Below are positions 39,027 to 51,000 of a stretch of 64,000 bases of DNA, piece by piece. Origin of the DNA: Dromaius novaehollandiae (taxonomy: Eukaryota > Chordata > Aves > Casuariiformes > Dromaiidae); NCBI RefSeq assembly GCF_036370855.1, contig NC_088099.1, positions 155,280,517 to 155,344,516 on the forward strand, read 5' to 3'. The position numbers and the translations under genes were made by a program. Position 1 is the first letter of the stretch. Every line of letters begins with the position of its first letter. Below the pieces are notes generated by a model. It was not told where the DNA came from. It did no database searches and saw only the letters and a list, made by a program, of their open reading frames with translations.

Positions 39027-42000
39027 CTATATAAAGCAAAAAGAAGAGCCATAAGTACAATGCATTACAACTTTACAGTGGTCTGCAAAAAAACTTCCAA
39101 AACATCAAGGTGAATATTCCTTCCCAGTTTTTTTTTTACTTTATTTCAAATAATTCTATTAGCAATGCTGTTTTAGGCTCCAGTCTCGAAAAGCACTCAA
39201 GATTGTAATTAACTTTGCAAACACAAACAGCCCCAAACTACACAAAATTACTAGCAAGTATTTATTTCTATAAGCTTTTTTTCATGCATCCTGTAAAATG
39301 TTCTCTAGACATGGTAGGACTCCTAATGTTTGGTTCCAGTGAATGAATAATTTGCTCTTCTTACTTTGGAAAGGTCTAGGCAAGCTTCACTAAAATAGGC
39401 ACTGTCATTTCAGTTTTTGAAGCATTTTAGACACTTCACAATCTGACATAAGCATACATATTCAAAAGGTGAAGAAAAACAACAGCATTTTTCTAATCTA
39501 TTCCTTGTAGACAAAAGGTCATTAAAATGTGGTGGTTGTTGATGGTGGCTTACATGAAAAGAGGTAGCCTGACTTTCATAAAAATCTCAGCACTAACATT
39601 GCAGCACTGTTTCACCTTTGACGCCGGTATTGGCAGATTCAGCACAAGCAAAGCAGTGAATTGGCATGACAAATAGCTACCAGAAGGCAGAAAGAAGGGA
39701 AAGCACTTCAGTTGTGTTCCTTATTCCCATGCTGTCCCCATTCTGCAAATAGATGTATCAGTATGGGCTGTCAATCAGCACTGGTAGTGCTTTATTTTAA
39801 AACAAATGGGACTCTCAGTTGTACACATCCAGCTCCCTCTAACCTCAACAGCCGCTGCTCAGATATAGCTGCGGGAAACGTTTTTGTAAGCTGCACAGTC
39901 CCAAAGGGGATCCAAACTCTGACACCATGTGTGCTCCCAAAGAGGCCATGTGTGGCCTGTCTGGGCAGAACTGAGTGCAAAAAGTTGAATCCTGCTCCTA
40001 TTCACACTTGTACAGCTGCTCTCAGCGTCAGTGCTCCTGCACCAACACTCCTCAGCCAAACCCACCCCTGCACCTCCCCGTCAGGACATACCCCACCACC
40101 AGGAGAAATCTGACCCCACACAATTTGTAAAATGCCATTTAGAAGGTTACTTCTAACATACGTGCTATCAATATAAGGTACCTTGGATAATCTTCTTGAC
40201 CGTATCTTGTTCTTTGTTTTGCTGCTTCCACAATTTCAAGAGTTGGAAGGTCTGCTCTTGAGAACTGTGCCTTTGTTTAATCCTTTCTATATTTTCTGTG
40301 TTAACCTTTGTCCCAGGCAAACTGTCTGCTAGTATGTTCAGCCAGTTAGGTGTGAGCTGATTAGGAACAGCAAACCTAAACAAAGCCTCCTCGCACAGGG
40401 TTACATCTAAAATAAAAAAGAGAAAAAAGAATACATCAGTTGTTTTGGTCTCAGTTACACTGCTTATCCCTGAAAAAACAGTATGAAGCAAAGATGGTAA
40501 GGAAAGTGTTTAAAAAACATGACCACTAAAGAGTGCTCTTCATAGTTGCCCTCTATGTTTGAGTTCCACTCACTCTGACGTATGGTAATTAAAGTTCTAC
40601 TATGTCCATCAGTATAGCAGGTAAATGACTAACAACCTAGATGTTTTTATCATAAATGCCGATACTTTCATTTTAACAGTAATCAAAGGTATGTTTTCAT
40701 GTCACTCTTCTTTAATATGATACTTACCTATGCCGCATTTTTGAGCTGATGTATCTGTATTTTCCTGGCACACGTTGTCACGAACTGCGTTTCCCTTCAA
40801 TGCTACTTTCAAACCCAGTGCACTACAGTTTGTGTGTTTTTGACAAGCTGCTTTGGATGATGTTTCATTCGAGAAAAATCCTTCTGGACATCTCTTACAT
40901 ACAGTGTCACTCTCAGGGGTACCTTTGGAAACAGGAAAACACATCCATTTACATACACCCGGAATTGTTAAAAAAAAAATACAAGACTACAAAAATGCAA
41001 GAAAATATCCCTCCCAAAATTGTGACGACTTCTGCTTTTCATGTTTATCATGTAAGAAGGAAGCACATTTAGACAAAAAAAAGCTTTAATTTTTAAAAAC
41101 AAAAGAGACTTTCGGAGAATGACGTTCCTCCTGGAGTAATAGAGTAAATAATAGTCTTACATATATACTTGTTACCAGCACCTAAAAGCTCTTGTAAATC
41201 AATAATTACTTGATCTATTTAGACATTACATGATGTCTGACCTTCATCTTTCATCTGTACAAATATCCTGGAAAACAATTAACTGGCACAAGACACTAAA
41301 TACTACTCTGTAATACTTGTGCAGAACATTACTAAAAGGGACTATTTAGTTCTAGCCAAAAATATAACTCAGCTAAAGATTAGCTAAGACTCTGTGAACT
41401 GTACTTTCACCTTCCAAGTATGAAATTATACTGAAAAATTAAATTCAAGCAATATTTTTGAACTTTTTCTTGGATTGAAAAATAACTATTAAAAGCAAAT
41501 AAAAGATATCCAATAAAGCAAAAATTGTTAATATATATACATATTTTACTTGGTGTTTGGCTACTATAATCACAGAGGTGTTACTCCAGAATTAAATGTT
41601 TGATACAACAACCGAATAATATTTTATGGTTCTATCGAATTGACTTAGAGGAAGAAAATGAAAGCATGAGATCTGAAATAATGCAAACAGTCTAACCACC
41701 AGTGACAAGAAAATAACAGCACCAATAAATGCTTTATATTCCCCCCTAGTCGTCTTTATTCAGCAAACACTTATAGAAGTGTCTAAAGTCTAATATCTAA
41801 TATTGCATTATTGAATATGGACTTAAGCACATGCTTCAAATTCTTTTTTATAATTGGAAACTATATTTAAATATGAAAATGCCTCCATCTAGTGTATTTT
41901 GGAAGTATTTACATGTGGATGCTTATTTTAATGTTAGCTTTTAAGTAAATTTTATAATTTGGGCATTTCCTTAGAGAAAAAGAAGACTATGAATCTCAAG

Positions 42001-45000
42001 ATTTCTGATAGCCATGAAATAAATAACAATATTTGCATACACATGATCTAGCACTTCTTTCAGTACATAAGTGAAAACAAAACAGGAATTTTTAGTTTTT
42101 GTGCATCTAAAATCAGAGAGTCCGTGTATTGCTTAAAAACAAAACAAGCTCTGCTTCCAGCCCTCGGCAAGCAGCAGCAGCAGCAAACGGTGGACGGCTG
42201 CATGCAGGTCTGCCCTTACATTATCCTGTATAACATATGCTGCTTTTAGATCTAGATTATACAAAACTCCAACCAACATACAGCTGCCTATTGCACCTGC
42301 ACAGGCAGCAATTAGCATTTTGGAGAAGTCTGAATTTTTAGTAACTCTCCCTACTACAGACATTTTATTCTTGTGTTTCAGCAGCTAGGAAGTGGAAGAA
42401 AGGAGAAAGTCCCTGCAAGTGGTTGATCACCCTTTTTAGAGTTTCCCGTGTAGCCTTCTCCGTACAAGAAGGAAATAAAATGAGTAATCGTCAGCATTCT
42501 CGGAGCTGAGTATAAAGTAATCTTCAGCATCTGCCAGCTTCTTCTTCACTGCTTATCTGGTGTCTCCTGTTCAGGGCACAAAGTGCCATGGCCGGGCCGG
42601 CCGCCCTTCTGCCGCTCCCTTCAATTTGCCTGGAATCCCCCGTTCTCGCAAGGAGAACAGCAGATGCCACAGGGGAGATAATGCTGCTTTGTAGCAGCAC
42701 TAATTCCCAAGCGAATTGCTACCAAAAGCTCTGCCGGGCATAGGGTTGGCCGCTGCAGAAAGGAACAAACCTTAATTTGCACTCACAAATGGGGACTACC
42801 AAGGTAAAGTGATCTGCCCAGCATGACCATGAGCAACTGGCAACGGGGAACCACGGTCAGATTTCCAGTTCTTTAAGCCCTGAACGAGGCACTAGACCCC
42901 ACTATCTCCCTATGTTGCGGTGGAAGCTTATTTTTATACACTTAGGCTTTGTTTCACCTGAGTTTACATCAGTACAAAGGCACTGTTTCCTGGTGCCGCA
43001 CGGCAGAAAGCGAGAACACAATGTGGTTCATGCTTAGTAAATTCTTAGTCAGTGCCTCATCTCAAAAACTGAATATTGGCACAGGGGGACACGATTATTT
43101 TTACAATGTTTTCATTCCTTGTTTGAGGTCTGCTTGGGTTTAGTCTGTTCATTCTGACAGGTTTTTTGGAAACCAGCTTTCCAATAAATTACATGATTCA
43201 AAAATTTATCTTCTTCCAAAGTTTGCTTCATTTTGAACTGAGGGATCCAAATTTGCAGTCATGATTTCAATATTCTTTCAGGGATGCAGCAGGCTGCTTG
43301 CTCAATTTACACTTTTCTGTGTGTCTCCCACGTGGGCTTTCTGAGAACTTTGTTTCTGTCCCCTTTTGACTTGCTGCTAAGGTACAGTGGAACCTTGTTG
43401 ACCCAAGCCCTTGGATAAAACAATTTAAGTTAGTGAAGGTTTCTAATACTGAAATGTGGTAGCCGCTAGTGGAACTGCATGGAAATGCTTAAAAGTGGCA
43501 CAAGCAGATGTGGCACCAGGTTAGTTTTTAATTAATCAGTTACTGAGGGAATGGTGATGCTCTACAGCAGCTACATTACTCATTACACCAAAGTTTTCTC
43601 CAGCGAGATATTCATAACTAGAGAAAACACTCTTAACCTACTACTCAGCATAGCTCTACAATGTTCTGGCTAGCCCTAGTGTTTCTCACTGCATATACGC
43701 AATTACTAGAGAAGTAATTCTGTAGCTTTGGAGGTTGGCTTCCTGCAGCTTCATGTCTGAGACGCTTCTTGATTTTCTGTATTCCCTTCCTTGGTGTTCT
43801 CCTCTGGGCAGTGATCAATCTCTGGCACAATGACAGTATACCGTTCTTTTAGGCTGTATTAAATACTGGAGTGAAACTGGGCCATGATATTTGCCAAATG
43901 ATAAATAATGTATTTTGTTTTGAGAGAAGAACTTATTATTGGTTTAACAATTTATGTTGTCTACAATGAAGAATACACTCCACCGAAAAACACCGCTTCA
44001 TTCTATCCCTGCCAGACATACCAGCTTGTTTAACAAAGAAATGATTGTTTTTTTGATAATAGTAACAATTTACCTAAGAGTTCCACTTAAGACATTGATA
44101 ATTTATTATTACCACATATTGCTATGATGCCAGAGCTATATTAATATTGTTATAATTATACACTTGGTGCCAAAGCACTTACTGCTCCTGGTGTCTGTCA
44201 AGATATACTGTTGCTTGAAACAGCAGATTTCAAAGAGAAAAACATTATTATTTATCACACACACAAATACTACATTCCAGATAATGTTCCTTTAAAAGGG
44301 GTGATCCATCATGTTTCTCATTAGAGTGCAATTTGCTACATTTGCTACTGCCATCAAGTAATATATTACAGTAGGAGCAGGGGTATTCCACTGAGAAATG
44401 TTCCTTTGGCTACAGTCCAAGCAACGCAGACCAGGAACAGGTTCAATTGGCTTTACAATTTACCATCCTGTAATTTCATCTGGACAAGCCTGCTTCCTAA
44501 TCTTGTAAGTGCCACAAGTCTTCAATGCGTCGTAGAACTCTAATTAATTCAGTGCCTACTGAAAACAGATACGTACCTGGCTGTGCAACACCGAACCCGG
44601 GAGAACACTCTGTGTGCTTTAAGCAAAACTCTAGGTCAAGGTATCTCCCTTCGATGCACTCGCAGACACGGTTCTGTGTGCTCGTGCATTCTTGCTTAAC
44701 GTACTGCAATTCTTTGCAAACGGTGTTGCAGTATTGGCATTCATCGTTGCTGTTCCAGTCTTCGGCATAGTACTGGTCCGGACACGGGGCACACTGTGTT
44801 TTGCTGGTAGCTGTACAGTGCCTCTTCACGTAGGATCCAGGAGGGCACTGGTCACACGTCAGTTCACGAGATGTTCCTGGGTCGTAATGGAGATACTTTG
44901 GAGGAGAGAGATCCTGGATGGTCCACTTAACAGAAATATCCAAGAGCTAGTGACAGGAAAACAAAACATCGTTCACTTTAGTCCTAGTTGGCAACACAGT

Positions 45001-48000
45001 CACAAAGCAACCTAGATTTTAATGAGTTTATGAGTTTAATCCTATCCCTATCTTCAATCAAATGCTTATGTTAGAAATTTAGAAAATATTAGCCAGCTTC
45101 CGGACTCTCCCATGGCTATCTCTGAACGGGAAACCTTTTGGATCTTATCCAGAACATCTTACCGACATATGTACTTCCTTGTTCTTAGTCCATCTATGGC
45201 TATAGATCCTATTATTCTCCCAAAAGAAATGGCAAATATCTGAGTATGCAAATCTAACAAGTGTACTGCCCCATTCACTGGAGGTGTCTTTAAAGCATAA
45301 TTCTTTACAATATTTATTTTTACTGGAAATGGATGGATAGAACAATGTGAGTTACTTTTTAATGCCTTTCATTAATCTCGGACTAAAATGAAGTGACCCT
45401 TGGGATAAAAAGTGGCAGCTACTTCAAGTATAAAGATGTAGCTTCGGACAGAGGTAAAGAATGCTACAACTGATGGAAGCTGCATTAAAGACTTAGTCAC
45501 ACAAGCCGGAATAGGTCAGGCCAATGCTTTCACTTCCTATCCAAAAGTACATTCAGGGAATGCTTAATTTTGTCTGGAGGAATTGGTTTAGCCCTTACAG
45601 AAATCATGACAGCCACAATCCCTTCAGCTTCCCGCAATAATCTACACTGTTGGTGCGATTTAGGAACTAGCGGTCTGAGATGACCCTGCCCTTCCGTAGG
45701 GACAGCTCAGAGATCACGTCATTTTGGTCTATTCTAACTCAAAATTTGGTTATGTGATTCTCGCAGCCCTTCAAAAACAGAACTCTCTTGTTTACTTCCC
45801 TAAGAATAGCCCCGAGCCCCACGGGGTCAGCCTTGAGCTGGGGCTTCGGGCTGAGACCTCAGCTCTGCCCAAACGCTGCATGATCAACGTGCTGCTTCTC
45901 TTTTAAAATTTGCTCATCCTATAAAGATGAAGTAAACTGGCTCTAATGATGAAATTTTTCTATGTATATGTCCATTCAAATTAAAGATCTAGCTGACTTG
46001 CCTTCATTCCTATTTTAATCCCAGTTAGCTAATACAGAGTTGCCAATTCAGTTTCAAGAACACATTTTCCTTTTTTTCCGATGTAGATGTCCCCAAAGAG
46101 TAAGGGGAATTAACTCTTTATATTCACTCAGACTCTAGCTTCCTAAAGAAGCTTCACTTAAGGGCCTCACTTCCACCACAGAGCTGCACTTCTTATGTGA
46201 AATTCTTATTAAGACTGGAAAAGACAATTAAATCACTAATCTGCACCAACAAAAGTCACAGCATTTGCACCAACTAATATTAAGTACCTCAAATAAGAAC
46301 TCTTACTGCCTTAGAGTGTTCTTAATTGCAGTCTCCTGTTGCCTGACTATGAATCCACTTTTTATTTGGCTATACCTAGACTCACTGCAGAATGAAATGC
46401 AGGTATTATGGACATTCCCCACAACCTCTTCTAGTTACCCTCAACTAAACCCTGTAACCTGCCCCATCTTTATCTGTGATTTCCATAGGTGGAGAATCCA
46501 CTTTTTCTTTTGGTCTCAATGCACAATGCCTTCCATTGTGAGAAACTCCTTATTTCTCATTGAAGTTCGTTGATGATGTGCAGCTCGATTTTTCTTAAAT
46601 GCCTGCATCTGTTTCATGAGATCTATTTAATAAGAGGATGCAGCGCATTTTTAAAAAGTGAATGTCTTTCTGTTGATGAAAAATGCACCCAGCCTTGGCA
46701 AATCTGCAGCTATTCACCTAGTAACAAGGAAGTCCTTAAAATCCCATCAGTTGTTGATGTTAACAGTCAGGTTTTCTTTGAGGATTTTTATTTAGTAATA
46801 GATAATATAGCAAGAATTAAATGTCCATCCCACAGATGCCAAGGCTTGCATGGGCACACACATTCTCATGCAGTATTGCAGAACATCACAGACCGTAACA
46901 CGAAGCACACATGCCACAAAGACAAGCATAAACCAACATGTCATGCAGATGTCTGCAGAAACCCAAGAGCTTCAGATGATACTAAACGCAGATGAAAATC
47001 TGACACTGTGAAAACGATTAGGGACAGCAGCCAGATACCTCAGCATGGCCTAGTGCAGAAATGCTAGTTTTCCCACTGTGCGATGCGCGAGTCCACAACA
47101 AACCCCAAGCTGCCAAGCTGCCACTGCTGCAGCAACAGCCTCTGCTCCTCAGGGTCGTGCATCCTCTGCACTAGGTCACATTTTCAGGTGCTCAACACTT
47201 AGGTCCCACACCATGAATGCCCGGCTCCCCTTGTAATGTGGAGGAGTAACAGCAACAAGATTTTGTCTATTTTCCTTACTTGACAAATTCCCTTGGAAAT
47301 CATATACGAGTCAAGTAAGAGATTTCACTGCAGGAGGGAGTCAGGATTTGAAAGAGTTCAACTTCAGCACTGAGGATATGAGAGCATGGGGTTTTGTTGG
47401 CAAAAACGGAGGCACTTGCTTCCTGAAGAACCAACCACTCACTATATGAAGCAATACGATAAGAATTGAAAACAATTTGACTCAGGTGCAGAAAAAAACT
47501 GATCTGAATTTTAATTGTGTCACTTAGAAAAAAAGAAAGATTCCCCTCAAAGATCCAGACTGAGAGGATCAAAAAATACGTGAACAATACATGTGTGAGA
47601 CTATGTTAACTTTTCCCTTTGGAAGCACAAATAGCTGTGTATTATAGCTGCTGAGCAGAACGCTAGTAATCTAAATGATCATAACCAATAAATGTAACAA
47701 TAGGATTAATAAATTAGATCACAAAAAGGGCTATTGGTCTTGGCATTTGATTTCTTTCTTAGTGTTTTTAAAAGAAAATCACATTTCAGCTCTCTTCTCT
47801 TCATTCCCAGAAACATTATGTAGCTGCAGTAATCAGTTAGTCATTGGCTGAGCCACAGGTATGCCATATCAAACTCTTCTATTTTGTAAATATTTATTAC
47901 CAAAGACTCTTCAATCAAACTAAAGCTAGAAATGCAATCAATATTTCAATATTTTACCAGAACATTTTGTATTTCATTTCGAACACAGAGCTAGACCGTT

Positions 48001-51000
48001 CTTCTTACTACTATGACTGTTACAATCCTATAAGCCCAGGTGAGCTGTGGAACTCCCTGCTACAGAACATTGCAAATAGCTGGGTTCAAAAGGCAATTTG
48101 ACAAAGAATTGGAGGAAAATTCTAATAAAAGCACTATTAAACACAAACATCACCTCTTGATCAGGAGATCCCAAACCACAAATTGTTTGATTCTAGAAGA
48201 GTGCTTTGGAGAAATATCACTGTACATTCACTTTTTTCTTAAACTCTCCTCTATGTGTTAGTTATCAACTTCTGTCACAGAAAGGATATAGAGACTTCTG
48301 GCAGGCGGAGGGGGTTCATGGGTTTTTATCTCAGACCCAGTAGAGCCATTTGTATATTGTTAGGTACATTTCTAGACTCCAATCCTATGTATCATAATTC
48401 TTTGTAAAACTACTGTAGGTCTTCTAGTAATACATAGAAATCAGATCTGTAAGATTGCCTCCTATGGCAACAGAAAGCAGCTAGCAAATTTGAGTATTCT
48501 GAATATTTAATACATAAACTGAAAACCAGAAGTTAGCCTCAAACCCACATTAAGCGCCAAAGTAAAAGCAATCAATTTTTCAGAAAAAAAGGGTGAGGAT
48601 GGTTGAAGGCAATTAGGTGTCATTTCTAATAGTTTTCTTGAAGTAATTTGGGCCAGAACTGGTCTGAGAACTTTACAAACAAGAGGAAAGACCACTCATG
48701 TCCTCCAGCTCACAAAGTAAACTAGTGGGGAACTTCACTAACTTGTCCCTCTTCTTGGCCTGTCACACAGTCAAGAATACCCTCAGTTGTATTTGCATTA
48801 GCAAGTTGTGTCATCTGTAAGAGCAGATTTGTAGAGCAAAACAGATGGTGCTAAGAACCTGACATCCCTATTTTGCATGTTTCGAGGGGGGTGGATTTTG
48901 GACCAACACTGCTCTGGTCTCATGGACTGAGCAGCCATTAGTGGTTGGAGCACATCTGGTGGGTCTCTGGAGTCTGTCTTTGGATTTACTTTCATCAATC
49001 CAGCTTACTTTTGTAAATCCACATTGTGCACTCCAGGTCTGCTCTGATGTGCAAACTAAAACACAGTGAAGGAAGACGATCTGGAGAGGCCCTTCAAAAG
49101 CATGTTCCTGATCCAGATTAAATGCTAATTAAATGCATTTTATGTCACTCCTGACATTTCTCCTCCTAAGCCGTACTAGGACCAACTTGGTAGCAAATCC
49201 TCACTTGGATAAAACCTCTGATTGAACTCAATGTCTGTACATAAGGATGGGATAAGTACTAAATACCTCAGTCTCCACTTTAAGAGAAAAAAACAACTGG
49301 TTAAAATATAGCTCTTGATACATTTCTGAAAACAATTTATGAAGTTTGGTTTCCTGGAACAGCAAGGTATTGGACTCAAAGGATCTAGGCAGTTTCCTTC
49401 AATTTTATATCCTAAGCATATCCTTTATAATCCTGTCTGGAAGGCAACGATATCTGGCACCTTGTTCATCTCGACAAATTAACTGTTAGATTGATTCAGA
49501 GTGCACTCATTAGGAAAGGCTTTTTCCGGGGGCAGTGAAATGCAAGGCTCAATTTTAAAAACAATCCCAGAGATTATTTTGTTACATGAATAGGAAATGT
49601 TATTAGTAACAAAATAATCACTAAAACAAAAAAAATCTAATATCATCATCTACATCTATCAAACTATCAGGTGAAATTTCCCCCCACTGTCATGGGCCCA
49701 GTTCTGAAAGGACTGAAAAATTCAGTCTTCATCGATCTCTCAGGGCCAAATCCTGGCTGCCTCTCAGAATGGACTTCTCTGTGTAAACAGTTGGGATCAA
49801 TTTTAAATACGGCAATGTAAGTCTAGAGTAAGTCAGTGTCACAACAGTAAGTACTGCAAGACACTTTAAAGCAGGGTTTGCTCATAACCATAATGGAGAC
49901 TTTAGCTTAGAGAATGATGTCCAAATTGGATTGGCTGATATTTCACATATTCTTGTAGTTATGTGTTTTTGTATTGTCACTTACCGTATTTAATATATTT
50001 TGACATTTTACTCAAAATTAATTACCCAAGGTTAAAAAGCAACCCTTTGATTGTTGATCCTCAACACATTAGGCCTAAAGCAATATTTTTCCATACCTTC
50101 TTTATGTCAGCATGCACAAACCCATCAATTGTAACATAAAAGGCCTGTAGAGTCTGTTTCTTTGAGCCTTTAGAAGATATTCTTGAAAGAAAAATAATGT
50201 GATTGTGAAATTTCATTTTGAATCTTGGGCATTAAAAGAAGTACACACCCTTTCCTTTCATCTTTAAATGTAAGGCAAAGAGCTGCTTGCTTTTTCTTGT
50301 TGAATTAAAATGAACTTGAAGACAAAGCACATAAAGCAAAAGTCCTTCAAGCATCATCCCCTTAAATCACTGCTTTGTGAGAGAAAAGAAGGTGGTTTTT
50401 CAGCATATGAAAATATTATTATATAGCTTGGCTTTGTGGTTTTGGGTTGTAGACCAAAGGAGAATGTTTAATTTGCTGAGAAAGATAAATCTGTTTCTGC
50501 TTTGCATTCCACAGCCATTCCGAAGCATATTTTCCTGCTTGATAAATAATTGTTGGAGGCATTTGTCATATTGCTGCTAGCATTTGCACTGGGTTCAAAG
50601 TAAAACCTCACAGCTCTCCTACTTTGCTTTCTACATCAACTATTTGGATAAAGCTGAGGCAAGAGGCCTTGATCTACCCTCAGCTCTGAGGCAGAATGCC
50701 TCACTGAAATGATGCAAAGGCCCCAGTGAAATCTGAGCAACAAAATATAGTACTGAAAGATACCAGATAGGTCCCCATAATCAGTAGCTTGGCAAATCCA
50801 AGCAGTAGCTACAGTGTCCCGTACAAGGCACTGTCATGCTGGACCAGATCCATGACCATCTATTACAAACGACTGATCTAAGGCAAAATGACTCTCATTC
50901 ATCCGGTCAGCTGGGAGATGCTCAGACCTCATCTTCCTCGCCTGGCTCTTTTGGGGACTTCCATGCAATCACCAAGTCTGACTTCTCTGGGATGACAGCT

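Larger units (their letters stand above)
40923..44576 (-). other. TNFRSF11B: TNFRSF11B intron 2
   Basis: 3654 bp, GT-AG, phase 1. It is AT-rich overall, with a GC-richer patch at about 42580-42760. It contains a MIR-like fragment (42783-42915) and a same-strand 76-codon ORF with a hydrophobic segment (42133-42363). The rest shows no feature I can name. Confidence 0.9.

Noticed and set aside
46570..46995. 141-codon plus-strand frame in OPG intron 1
   Set aside because: No recognisable domain and no splice or promoter context; it is antisense in an intron. Its cysteines and histidines do not form a regular zinc-finger spacing.
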